Assembly (NCBI GenBank): GCA_036345935.2
Contig: JADWOT020001149.1
Span: forward strand, 1 to 64,000
Direction of reading: 5' to 3'
Length of the DNA stretch: 64,000 nt
Source of the DNA: Taenia hydatigena
Taxonomy: Eukaryota; Platyhelminthes; Cestoda; Cyclophyllidea; Taeniidae
This document shows positions 11,401-23,229 of this stretch, piece after piece. The notes under the pieces were generated by a model. It worked only from the letters and a program-made list of their open reading frames with translations. It was not told where the DNA came from and ran no database searches. How positions within the stretch are numbered: the stretch's first letter is position 1; each line of letters starts with the position of its first letter. The position numbers and the translations under genes are program-made.

Positions 11401-13754
11401 CTGCCCATAAGACCTAATCAACAAGTTAGAAATGTCCTCTTCAGCATCTATTGTCCTTCTCATCGCCCTTACCATCAGTAAAATAGTTTTGTAAAATTAC
11501 ATAAGACCCCGCAATTTTCCCCCTTCGGCACAAATTAGTGATTTTCATACCAGTGGAGTAATGCCTAACAGAATTAGTGCTTTGTAGCTGGGAAAACAGC
11601 GCCAATCAATGTGTCACCTATGGCGGCACAATGAGGTGGTAGTCCTGTCTCCGATTTCTTTAATCACAGCTGATATGACGTCAGATGCGAATGCCACTGA
11701 CTTAAAATTGCAGATCGACGAGTGGTCCACATTTTTTTGTGAGTAGGATTCTGCTTTTCGTCTACTTCTATACCTGCAATGCATTCCCACTGCTGAGATT
11801 TGGTGTTAAGTGAAGCTTGCCTTTCAGTTCCTTCTCTTTGTATCCAAAATGTCCTTCGCTGTGCCAATCCTTAACTAATACTGTTTTAGTAGACAGGCAG
11901 GTAAATAGGCGAGTGAACAAGTAAGCGAAGGTGGTTAAACGCATACCAAGTTGGCTTCAATTGGCCACCAAAACGCGAAATAAATCCAATTTTGAATGAA
12001 GCATGCAGCCGCCATACACTGACGTGTTATTAACCTCTCACAGGAACCCAGTCAGCAAAATTGGGACTGATCAAGGTGGAAATAAGCCCGGAGAGGCGAA
12101 GCCTGGATTTCGAGAATCTTTTAAACAACACTCAATTGAGTGGACATGCGTTATGAAGACTCACTGGTGATTACTTGCTCTCATGACTAAAATCAAAAGC
12201 TCCACCTCGACCTTCAGAAAGAGGCTTCAGTAGATTTGATTGCTCAAGGATGTGATAAAATTCTGCTATTTATCTTCAATAGGCCGACACTACAACTAAT
12301 TTATCGAAGATAGGGCAGTGGAATGAGCTCCTTGCAGGTGTTTCAGAGGAAGTAGAGGATTTTATTGAGTGCACCTGAGTGAGCACGTGTGCGATGCATC
12401 AACAATGAATGAGATGCAGGCAATCCCGTCGACAGAATCACTTCGGAATGCACTATTCTAGCCCAGATCCTAATTGGGACTTAAGGCAATGCATCGAATT
12501 GGAGTCAAAGGAGTGCCAAAGCATTGCCGAGTCCTTCACTATTGTTAGGCTCTATATACTGCAACACGTAGAGTGCTTAACTCGTGGTCTTGGATGAGGA
12601 GAATGCCTTGAGTTTTCACCACATTAGTTGCCTTCTGGGCTTCAGTCAGGCTCTATATTGTGTGTCACAGTCTTATACCCATCAAGTAGAAAGTGCTGAC
12701 ACCTGGCTGTGCGACTGGTTACCAACAGCCTACAGGGATCAAAGGGCAGCAACACAGAGCATTCGATGAGTAAGAGCTCTGCCAGCACCTATAGTTAAAA
12801 TGAATTGCCTTTGCTTTCCTTCCACGTGCTTCTACTTTCCTAGTTTTCCATTACAATGCATTAAGCAGAATTATTTGCTTGCTGTTATGAACTTAGAGTA
12901 GACCAAATCATATGCCCTACCCAAGCGCGCTAGCATTTGATTGTGGTGACTGCTGACTCAGGGCCTACAAATGCGTGGCTCTGTTCAGCCAATTGCCATG
13001 CTTCTTGTGTGGTATCCACTCCCACCTTTCATTAGCTCTTAGGTGGTTCCACACGAGTTGGTTGTGACAGAGGCGTTTTGGAAAAAAAGGCGCCTCCACA
13101 TCGCACTTGCTTTGACGTCTCCGCCTCCTTGGGCATGGTGCTCTTCACTGTGTACTGAGAAGCGCCAGCCATATTGTGCGTGGTGCCGTCAAGTCAATAT
13201 TTACTGACAATTGTTGTAAAATCTACAGCAAACAGTTGCAGAGTCTTGTGCAGCCCCAAAAACCACTATCCAAACATTATTTTACCAATCGTTTGCTTCT
13301 GTATCATTAAAATGCGTTTCTACAAGTTCTTAAATGGAAGAGGAGGAAAAGATGGAGAATGGTAGACAGCTTAATTAGGATCCGGCAGACAACCAGCAAA
13401 GTCGGAGGCAAAGAGTAAAAAAGTCACCGTGGCCTTCACACAAACTTCCAACTTACCATTTGCCTTTAAATCCTAAGAGCCTTCATGCACCTTCTTTCGA
13501 TCTGTCGCCTGCACACTGTAGCAGCCGAAAATCCAAAGAATCCCCCTATTTGTCTTCTCTCTAATGTTACCCCCGAATCCGCATTGTTCTTTACAAACAC
13601 AGAAAAAGTCTTCTTAATTTACAGTGTTTTAAGCTTCTTTCAGGGATGAAGGCCTGACTCGAGGAGCTGGGCGGCTGTATCAGCGTATGCGTGGAGCATT
13701 GACGAATAAGGATATCGTACCTAAAATGGGCTGAAGTAGGGGGCTGCAGAGGTA

Positions 13755-14084
13755 ATGTGGACCACAACAGAACCGTTGAATTTATTATCACTTCTGAAGA
13801 GAGATCCACTTGCCCAACTAGCTGTGAAGCACTTACTCCTGATTTTGTCGGTAGGAAAGAGAAAAGAAAGCAAAGTGTGCCCTGAGGACTGTCTGCACTG
13901 TCACCCTTGCATGGACTATATCATGCAAAAACACGAGTACTTTATTCACCCACGATTGTATAAGGAGCTGCTGTCTTACGACTTGCAATCAGGGTCGATT
14001 GTGTTGCTGTTCTTCTTCAACCTAGGTGCTAGCACTCCCACGGGCCAAATGATGCTCCCATTCGCACCATTCTTGGTGCCATAA
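13755..14084 (+). CDS. Unrecognised open frame, 109 codons
   Basis: An ATG-started frame with mixed, non-repetitive composition, a Cys/His cluster in the middle (CPEDCLHCHPC) and hydrophobic patches later. A GT donor-like site (TCG followed by GTAGGA at about 13850) could end a first exon after some 32 codons. I recognise no domain. The cysteine spacing does not match a C2H2, RING or PHD finger. The length is near what chance gives in this much DNA, so it is kept only as a candidate. Confidence 0.15.
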   Translation: MWTTTEPLNLLSLLKRDPLAQLAVKHLLLILSVGKRKESKVCPEDCLHCHPCMDYIMQKHEYFIHPRLYKELLSYDLQSGSIVLLFFFNLGASTPTGQMMLPFAPFLVP

Positions 14085-15230
14085 CTTGATTAAAACTGTC
14101 GACAACTCCTTAAAAGTGTCGGCACTGCAACGTACATGCTTTGGTTTTATTTTTTTGTCCAAAGCAGAGACAGTTGAAAGCTATGACTGTTGACACGATA
14201 AAACTAACTGTCTGGCCCTGCCGAGTCGATCAACATGCCCATCCTCTGGTGCCCTGAGTGGCTCAACCCAATTCCATTGCAACAGGGTGCCTTAAGATGC
14301 GGAGCGCAACATCAGTGGCGTAGGTATGAATTCCGTTATTACAAACCTCTAGACCAATTTTCCTTTGAAGGCCTTTTAACAGTGCCCTGAGATGCGCTGA
14401 TCACAGAGCGTGGCGGCAAAGGAATGAAGCAAATAGCAAGCAAGGCAGCGTTTGTACAGAAATGATTTTGTCATCAGTTGTTAAGGCTGTTATAATTCTC
14501 ATGAACATTTCCCATCACTTCCAAGGGATCACTATTTTAAATAAAATTTTCTTATCCACTCCAATGCCGTCGAGAATTGTGAAAATTCGTGGTGCGATCC
14601 TCAACACTTGACGGCATGCCACGAAGGCGAAATCATTGTATTAATAAGGTATGGCCGCTATGAAAATAAAAGATGCTTGAAGCGGACTGCGATATTTTTC
14701 TCCAGATCACCATCGTAAGGCATTTTAACGGCGCGTTCCGAATAAATCCTGGATAAGTGCCCACTTAATATTTATTTCCTCGATCATAACTACAATTTTT
14801 CACCTAAATATCCCTCTGAATAATATTATACACCTAAAGGAAAAAACAATATTTGGCTCAAAGCTCTTGCATTGCTGAGGATTCTCCATTTCGCATTCTG
14901 ACCCTAATGGTCTATGCTAAGGAAAATGTTGGCAATGTGACATTGGAATATTATCAGTCAGGAGTCATTACAAGGGCGCTTTTATACTGATAGACTTATG
15001 TCACACATACGCCGGCATAGAGCTGTCACTTCTGCTCACACCAGTGATCACCTACAGGTCTGTTTACACCGGAGTCTGTGTGTTGCGCCATTCCTTCGAG
15101 TATGCAGTCGTCAGCTACTGAGAAGAAGCTTGAAGTAGTGTCAGGTGCAGATTGGATGACAGCATTCGAGTAGTTGGCGCATGCCAAGGTAGGTTCGTCA
15201 TGGCCGATTGCAGCAGGTATAAAGGGATGC
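14085..15230. other. Non-coding DNA upstream of the HSP70 relic
   Basis: No supported gene. AT-rich with short open frames only. I see no convincing heat-shock element or TATA box tied to the pseudogene start. Confidence 0.5.
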
Positions 15231-15293
15231 AGATATAGTGGAGATCATTTCCACGAGACTAAACGTGTTGCCGTTTGCGCATTTCACAAAAAA

Positions 15294-16161
15294 ATGTTTA
15301 AAGAGTCCAGCCATCGGCATCGACCTAGGAACGACGTTCTCGTGCGTCGGTGTTGTCCAGAGTGGCAGGGTTGAATTCATATCTAATGATCAGGGCAACC
15401 GCACAACGCCCAGTTGTGTTGCTTTAACCGATCAGGAATGTCTCATCGATGAGGTCGCAAAAAAGCAGGCAGCCATGAACCCTACCAATACAGAATTTGA
15501 TATGAACCATCTGATTAGACGCCGTTTTGAGAATGAAGGATTACAGGGAGACATAAAGCAATGGCCATTCAAATTTAAACATTCTGGAGAAATACCGAAG
15601 ATCGAGTTGCAGCATTGTGGCACGACAGAGCATTTCGATGTAGAGCAGATCTCGTCCATGTTGCTGTCGAGAATGAAGAAGACAGCAGAGGTCTACCTGG
15701 GCGAGAAGGTGACAAATGCTGTCATCACAGTACCAGCCTACTTTAATGTCAACTGTCGCCTGGCCACGATCGATGCTGGAAAACTGGCGAGCTTAAACGT
15801 GCTGCACCTCATCAATGAGCCGACCGCAGCTGCCATTGCCTAAGGTATGGACAAGAAGACAGCGAGGTAGCGGCGCAATGTGCTTACCTTTGATTGGGAC
15901 GGCGGCACCTTTGACGTCTCCACCATGTCCACACAGAATGAAAGATTTGAGGTGAAGGCGGTTGGCGGCAACGCACACTTGGGCGGAAAGGCTATTGCTT
16001 CTCGACTAGCGGGCCACTTTGTGGAGATCATCAAGAGGGACCACGAAGGAAAATACTTGGCAACCAATAGAACCGCCATCAGCTGATTGAGGAAGGCGTG
16101 CGAGGAGGCAAAAGGAATGTTGAACTCGGCTGAGAGTGCATACATTGAAATAGCACTATTC
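15294..16161 (+). pseudogene. HSP70 pseudogene, truncated nucleotide-binding domain
   Basis: The plus-strand frame encodes the N-terminal ATPase half of a cytosolic HSP70 chaperone. Visible landmarks are [17 protein letters not shown] (phosphate-1 loop), [54 protein letters not shown] and a degraded phosphate-2 loop, FDWDGGTFDVS, where intact members have FDLGGGTFDVS. Homology fades after LRKACEEAKGMLNSAESAYIEIALF at about 16161. The rest of the ATPase domain, the substrate-binding domain and the C-terminal EEVD-type tail are missing. In-frame stops occur at 15841 (TAA, after AAAIA), 15868 (TAG) and 16084 (TGA). The ATG at 15294 is one base out of frame with the conserved PAIGID. No intron is visible, which would fit a retrocopy or an intronless HSP70 ancestor. 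It is almost certainly non-functional. Confidence 0.92.
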
Positions 16162-19025
16162 ATCATCAAACAAAGCGCTGGAGAATGGTCAGTGTACTAA
16201 CTCTTGACTGATAATGCTCTGCCTGTGTGAGTTGGGAACGTCCTATGCACTTCATGTTGTCTTATTCATTTCCGTTGCTGTCACCGACGTAAATTGTGCA
16301 CCGACGATCGGTGCACAAATTCCGTGTGTCGGATCCACACAACTAACTCCAATGAGATTGAAAACGTGCAAGTCTTTACCATGCCGGACAAGTAATGCTT
16401 TAATTGGCTGAACAGAGCTGCGCATCCGGATTTGTTTTATCAGCAATTCCCAGGGTGCTGCAGTGGTTTTAGTAAACTTCAGTGCAATAGGATGCACTGA
16501 GGAAATAGTAGAAAAGGAAACAAAAAGGCACAGCCTGACGCACTATTCCCTCTGCTTTTTCACCGGTTCCTATTTGATCGCAGTGGGCCTGAATTTCGAA
16601 GTTCGAGAGCGTCTCCTAAAAGTGATGCGAAATCAGCTATTTCTGGTCATGGTCTAGCCACCTAGTGACGTCTTCTGTTACAAGGCGCTGTCGCCTTACT
16701 CCAACTGCCCACTATACTTGCCTGCTAGGCAGCGATTTGAGCAGCTGCTTCTTTGCATCCTGTTTGCCTCTATTCAATGCTTGCGCACCATCGCAGGTCA
16801 TTTTGCAGTCCTGAAGCACTGAAAATGCTGCGCGCTGTGACCTACACCTAGCTTAAGCAGTGGCGATCCAAAGCGTCTAGACGTGTGAGACCTTGCTCCT
16901 GCTAATCGTCCAAAAAGCGTTTTATTTCTCCACTGGTTAAGCAGTGCTGAGGGTGCCACCGAACTTTCTACCTATTTCTGCGAAAGTGTGATTCCATCAA
17001 TACATCCTGCCTTTTCCATCACCCTGCTGCATCCTTGCTGGATCTACAGCCTGCAATTACTATGCGACTTTGCCTTTTTTCTTTCCTTTGGTTTTCTCTC
17101 GCAAAGTAAGAGCTCTAATCTCTACTGCTGCCAATATTTATGCGAACAATGCTAACCACAGCTTCCTCGTTGGAATGACGCCTTTCCGACATGCTCGCGT
17201 CGTGGCGGAGTATTCAACTTGTGCTCATGATTCTAAGTGAATTCTGGGACTAATCCTTAACAAAGATGATACGGCCTTAAGGAATCCTTGGACGACTTAT
17301 AAGGGGACTCAACACTCCTTATTACTATTTCGTACGACGAACCTATTTATTGCAACTAAGCATCCGATAAAAGAAGTGGTTTGCTCTTACCAACTTAAAT
17401 CATTGGTACAGGATTCTAACCATCTACTGAAGGGATTGCAGTAGGACCGCCCTTCCGAACCGTATGTTTCGATGAGTGGTAGCAAAAAAACGGACCAAAA
17501 CTGGCATTTTTAATTCCACACACAGTAACCATTACTTTTGTGACAGGCTACATGGGCATCTCATCTCAGCTTGACCGTATTAGATAACGCATTTTGAATT
17601 CAAGGGTTAAGATTTGTTCCCAGCATTCAATTGAAAATCATTTAGTTAATCGGCAAGTGCCTTATTTCCTTGAAATATTTTATGCTCTCCTTCATTTACT
17701 CATCTCCACCTACAGACATCGTGCGACTTCTTTAATCCACGCGTCTCCCCAGACGTCTGTCATATCCATGTTCCCTTCTTTGCCAGTAAATCTAACAAAG
17801 TGAAAGAGGTGGACCACAGGAAACGCCGATTTTGCAACGTACACGTCAGAGCAACAGGATGATATAGGAGAAATCTACAGGGTAAGTTGGACTAAGCACA
17901 TTGGACATGTATATTTAAAATACACACGAATACATCGATGGTGGTCAAAGGAAGACACAATAAGTGGATGACGCTTGAGTCTCCTTATGCATTTGCCCCA
18001 TTTTAAATTTCTTGCCTCTTTGTTCACGAATTTCGCTTTTGCGGTTTTATCATATGGCTGCACACACTCTCAAACTGTCTACGCATTTCTTCGTAGTCCC
18101 CCTTTGTGGCCTCGTTATTGATGTCCGTCCACCTGATCTCCTCTTCACATATTCATATTCCATATTCATAAAACACTGAAAAGTGCACATCCTATGTTTA
18201 CGGTTGGCTGCTTTAAGCAGCCGGTTGCTAGTGGACATGTTTATGACATGAGAACGGTTGTACAAACAAACTGCTAAATGCTTCGCTGTCGCAAGGCACT
18301 CAAGACAATTAATTATTTCAATTTAAACAATTGACTAAACCAATTAGACCCTACCTGGTGATAATTTGAATGTTGACGATGGATCAGACACGGCTGACCT
18401 CATGTTGTCCTGTCGCCATGCAAGACTCGAGGGCACATAATACCCGAACTTCTACCCCCACTTTTTTCCTTCACGCTCTCACGACAATCTTCTTCACACT
18501 CACTCTCCTATATTCACCTCTCATGGCCCCCATGCCTTCTTCTGCTCGCCACATTCTCAGCGCTAAAATCAATGCCTGACTAGGTACTGCTCTCGCTGAC
18601 CGGTGCCAAGCTGAGCAACATTCGATGAAATGGGAGTCATGCAAATACTGGCACTTATTTGTCACTGAGAATAAATTTTGCAAAATGCACGAGCAATCAT
18701 TCATTCCCTTTATTTGTCTTTTCATCTAATCGTCTATTCTTTAGTATTCTCATCTGCTCATCTACTTTATCACCTGCTTATAAATACATGTGATTGATTG
18801 CCCATTCAATTTCATCCTTGAATCACAATTGGACTCTGCCACTTCTCTCTTTTCTAACCGATAGCCTCAGGGCGATGCGCATTTGACTTCACGTTCTGCG
18901 AATGTCCGACAAGTGTGCTTGCCGCTGGGACGAGTGAGCCGCAAAAGATCGATAACGTTGAATTCGCATGAGTGAAATAACGCCTGCTCTTCTCTGCTCT
19001 GCCGTATCATGCCTCATTCCTCAAC
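16162..19025. other. Non-coding DNA downstream of the HSP70 relic
   Basis: No supported gene in about 2.9 kb. The frame at 17594-17803 and others are short and unrecognised. It contains the hairpin at 16294-16318. A block at 16402-16418 recurs inverted at 12978-12994. Confidence 0.5.
16294..16318. other. Perfect 11-bp inverted repeat with 3-nt loop
   Basis: The arms TTGTGCACCGA and TCGGTGCACAA are exactly complementary around a CGA loop. That makes it the most stable short hairpin I noticed in the window. It lies about 130 bp after the end of HSP70 homology. It lacks the ACCCA box of a histone stem-loop and has no downstream T-run, so no function is assigned. Confidence 0.75.
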
Positions 19026-19594
19026 CATCCATCAGTCACTGCAACCGACCCATCAACCCACAGATTCGTGCCGTCAGTCTTGTGTGGTATGAGTGACCAG
19101 CAGTAGAGGCGTGCCAAATACGCTAATTTATCCAGTCGCACCTTAACTACCATATAAGTCATCCCATATCTCACCGCGGCAAAGCATAGCACCTGATTGG
19201 AGGAGAGGGGTTAGATGCAAAATTGAGTCAGGAAGTGAGCACGAAGGTAAATGCGTGGGAAATAGGTGATTGTAGAGGGAGTGGAGAGGAATTGAGAAGA
19301 ATGAAGGAAACTGGTGGTGGAGAGGTGGTCCATTAAGTTAGGCATTGTCCTAATAGTGTGGGCGCCGAGGATTCGAGGCTCCTACTTGGCATGCTGATAA
19401 TTTAACCTTTTCCTTTCTAGCGCAGCTGACTGTCTTTTCCCTCTAGTGCCTTTTTGTTTTAGCTAGTTACTGGACAGATAGGGTGTCACTACAAGCAGAG
19501 GAGGAAATAAGATAATTATATGGCCCGACGAAACTCGAACCCGTAGTCGTCTGATCCGAAGTCAGACGCCTTATATCCATTAGGTCACGAGACC
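19025..19594 (-). repeat. Arg-tRNA-headed dispersed repeat, copy 1
   Basis: Read on the minus strand, the element starts with an arginine-tRNA-like module (19521-19594) followed by a body of about 500 bp. It matches 23.23-23.97 kb in the same order. Shared landmarks on the plus strand are CCCA-CCACA-ATTCG then TCAGTCT at about 19050-19080, GGAGGAGAGGGGTTAG at about 19200, GGTGGTGGAGAGGTGGTC-like at about 19310, GTCCTAATAGTGTGG at about 19348, and GATAAG/GATAAA just before the tRNA module. A tRNA-like head with box A and box B plus an unrelated body is SINE architecture. The body is long for a typical SINE. Confidence 0.6.
19521..19594 (-). tRNA. tRNA-Arg(TCG)-like module, degenerate
   Basis: On the minus strand a cloverleaf can be drawn with acceptor GGTCTCG, an anticodon stem TCTGA/TCAGA around loop CTTCGGA (anticodon TCG, arginine) and a T loop TTCGAGT. 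The D arm carries about two extra bases (GGATATAAGGC). The acceptor has mismatches at about positions 1-72 and 3-70, and the T stem has two G-T pairs. These defects, and its position at the end of a repeat shared with 23.9 kb, argue for a tRNA-derived repeat head or tRNA pseudogene rather than a working gene. Confidence 0.65.
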
Positions 19595-22500
19595 AACAGC
19601 TGCTAGTTTTTCTTTAAACCCCTCTCCTTCATCATCATTACCATCCGCTGCAGTCAAGCAGTGCACCTCCTTCTTATATCAGTCTATTCTTTGCAACTGT
19701 AATGCGGTGGTTTCAGCATCTCTGTATGCACGAACAACTTCTACTTTTAATGACGCCATCGCAGTGATTAAGGCTGAGCTTGCGGTAGATGCCTTGTGAA
19801 GCAGGCGCTCCAGCCGACGACGACGGGCAAGGGGATGAGTGGTGGTTCACTAAGTGATCCTGACTTTTGCCATTATTAGCCAGACCCCATGTGCCGCTTT
19901 CTTCTCTCGGCGAAAGTAGCGATTGTTCGTCCCACAACCTCAAGACTCATTAATCGAGGCCCAGAAAGTGGACGCTTCTGATTAGGGAATATTACACTGG
20001 CCTCTGCTCTGCCTGTCCGACGGGCCATATTTGTACCACGAAAGTCTTTCCGGTTCCGGCAACTATGCGCAGAAGTGAACCAATCCGAATACCATGCTGA
20101 TCCTTAGCCTGTCATTTGCACGGACTTTTTAAGGTTATTACTTACTAAATTACCCAACCAACCGAATCAGAGGCAAAGAAGATAAGCACATCACTGCCTT
20201 TAAAAACGCAAAGGATTTGGACTTTTTCGTTGTCTCTTTTCTGGTACAAAGTGTGCTTTCGACTGCGCTTTATTCTTGCGCAAATCACGCCCTATAGCTC
20301 CCAATTCATCATACTAGGCCAGCAAATGAAGTCTATTCGGTCGCCAACTCGTTGATATGGCAATCAGCGTAGGGGCGTTGGAGTCACCAAAGTCTTTAAG
20401 ATTGATTCTGAGGGACATTAAACCTCATTCGACTTATTTCCTGTGCGTTGAAAGCGACTGTAATAACTACTATCTGACAGGTCGCGAAAGACCCCAAAGT
20501 GACTAGCGAACCCTACCTACCGAAGTGTAAAGGACTCACCAGATGGATAACGCAGTCAAAATCGCAACGCGTGTAGCATTTCTTCAGAAGCCTAATGCGA
20601 CTGATAATGCAGTCCATGCATTTTTATTGTAACAACACTTCTTTACGCAAGCAGACTACGATAGGATCATTTCTCACTTGCTAGAGACTGATTGGCGAAT
20701 GCAGCATTTGGAGCTATAAATTTAAACATACGTTCCTTTTTCGACATCATGTGTTGATAAAGAGCCAAGACAGGCCAAATATATGATTTTTCAGAGTTGT
20801 TCGGACTCAAATGCGGTTAGAAAGCGTTGATCAAAATCCAACTGCTTTGAAATCGTTTTGCATGGAACTTGATAGGGGTTGTGAGAAAAGCAACTGGCAG
20901 AGACATTTGTGAAGCGCAATTTATTTAAAATGTGCTGACGCCTAAGAGTGGGAATTAACACGTGGAAAGAATCCACGTCCATACTCAGTTGGCCGTGTGA
21001 AGATTAACCAGGTTGGAGGCGCTTAGGTAGCTGCAGGTGGCGCTCCAGTGATTTTATGTTGTGAGCCTTTTCGCGCCAGCCATTATTGGAGTAAGCCAGC
21101 GTGGAGTTGATGTCCATCAGAGGTGCAAAGCCTTAAATAATTGGTACTACGGACACGTCAACGCATTGCTGCAAAGTCACCTGGTCACCACAATTACCGG
21201 ATTTACCATTGTCTACCCGTTACAAACGCAACGAAATAAAATGGAACCTTAGAAGCGTCAATGCGCATTAAAAACTCACTAGAGCAATGGCACCCACACC
21301 GTTGTCTGTTCACTGCTAATAAGAAATCACATGGTCTGACGCAACCGTTCCTCAAATGGCTGTTGGCAGATAGATTTGTCTAATATGCATCGATCAAATC
21401 ATCGGAGAGTGGATAAAGTATTGCCGTGTGAACTAATTGCATGCAGCTTCCAAAAGGCAAATCATTCCCATAAGTTTATTTTGGAGTCGCCTACCATCGG
21501 TTGCAAAGTAAGGCAAATTTTAGGTCGTGCAATCCAAAACTTGAACACAACTAGAAGTCGACGATAAGAGGAAATTTATTGAGTCTGCGCGGACTAATTC
21601 TGACTATGCCACTAGGTTACAAGTCGTTGTCGTTTTACGCGCTACCCTCGAACTTCAATCCCCCATTCCCTGTGGCTATAATGGTCAGCATATCTTCTCA
21701 GATGTGTTACTTTTGCTAGTAAGAACAAGAGGGCAAGGAAATGTATATTTTACGGCAACCTATCACGCAAACATAATGCTAAAGAATTAATCTTCTCATG
21801 TATGGTAACTTCAACAACTGAGTGCCGCCAGAAATCGCATGCTTTCTTACGGGCATGCTATGCATCGATCACACAGCAATAACCACTCGTGTAGCTTGAG
21901 TGCATGCGTTCGATGCGAGGAGAATTAGTAGACTGGGAAGCGTTGAGACCCATGTGCCTCGGAAAAGCACCTACCCGGGCAGCATGCAGGCCGAAGGAAG
22001 TGAATGACAAGCAAGCGGTTGCTTCAATTGTTTTCAGATAGTGTCACCAGTAAAAAGCCCTTGATCGCAAGATTTTATCGAATGAAAAGTATGGAGTATG
22101 TTGACAGTTTCTTGCCTTATGCACATCAGAGTTCACCTCAAAAACATCTTTTATTTTGAGGGATGCAATGTTCTAGTTTCATTCCAAATTGTCCCATCTT
22201 ATGTCGCTTTATCGTTTTCACCTTCGAGTGCATGCAACAAGGTCCGATCACCACATACATGCGCACGTCTCGGAAGTGGCTACTGTGGGGCATCTGCGGG
22301 TAAGTCAACTTTACTTACATTGCTCAATCTTCGTCAGGGTGTGTCATCGACCTGGTTTTGCATCCTATTTAGAATATCGACTCCATAATGCAGAGACAAA
22401 TTTGCACAAATGCTAAATTTAATGTACTGAGTATTTTTAGCCATACGCTGTGTAATTCGGACAAGCCGTGGCTGGGTGGGGGATCCTACAATGGGTAGTG

Positions 22501-23225
22501 ATCCACTATCTCATCTGTCAGTGTAATATGATTGGTTTCGCATTTTTAGCTTTGTTCCTTAGGTCCTCGTATTGAATGCAATGATCACATAGGCAGGAAA
22601 ACCAGTGATCGAGGCAGAGCTCATTCAGACCACGCTTCATGCTCAGTTGCAGATGATGCTCCCTCAACTAACCTATTCGTGGTCACTGATCACCTCGTAT
22701 TTAAAAGGCGCATTCAGGCAAGCATTGAAACAGTGTTGCTACTTTCGGAAACTGCTCAGCCCTTAGATGAACATTAAGGTGCGGCCATCAATTACAGAAT
22801 GCTTGCAAGACCACGAACAAATTAAACGTTAGCAGATCCGTGCAAAACGCAAAGAGGAATAATTCGTTTCACCGTTCAATCAAGACTAATGTTAACGAAC
22901 AAACATTCAATTCCTCATTGCGGCCCAAAATAATGGAAAATGAATGCATGCGGGTGCTCTGAGCAGCATCTACCAATGTGAACGCGAGACAAATAAATTA
23001 GCAGTGCACGGAATTTGTGAATGGTGATACGCTTTCTGCATCATGGAATCCCTGCTAGCGGGCATCCACTGAAACCACTCAGCCTAATCATTAATATCCC
23101 TGAATTGTTACGTCTACGAATGCTTTAGAACCCCAAATGTACAGTCTAGAATTTATTTCAACTGAAAAGTTCTAAATTTCAGCTTCCTCATGAACCCAAT
23201 TTCTGCACAAAACGGAACAGCATTA
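19595..23225. other. Non-coding DNA between two related repeats
   Basis: About 3.6 kb with only short, unrecognised frames, apart from the ABC-ATPase-like fragment at 22272-22343. The 76-codon minus frame at 19713-19943 has no recognisable content. Confidence 0.5.
22272..22343 (+). pseudogene. Possible ABC-transporter Walker-A fragment
   Basis: Within the plus-strand open frame 22098-22388 lies GASAGKSTLLTLLNLRQG. This resembles the Walker-A (P-loop) segment of ABCG-type ATP-binding cassettes, where intact members have a GxSGxGKST core, but it is one residue short. Flanking residues in the frame show no further ABC homology, and no Walker B or signature motif is seen nearby. The GGTAAGTC that codes GKS also looks like a splice donor, so the match may be coincidence. 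If genuine, it is a small decayed remnant. Confidence 0.2.
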
Positions 23226-23229
23226 AATA

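Larger units (their letters stand above)
7812..13750. other. Long gene-free stretch, AT-rich in its left half
   Basis: About 6 kb with no supported gene. From 7.9 to 9.2 kb it is strongly AT-rich, with one TA microsatellite and one perfect hairpin. A GC-richer patch sits at about 9184-9290 (GGAGCC and GGCTCC arms of a short hairpin near 9224-9242). From 10.3 to 13.7 kb the base composition is more even and open frames are short and unrecognised. Parts of 12.95-13.05 kb match the opposite strand near 16.36-16.42 kb. Confidence 0.5.
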
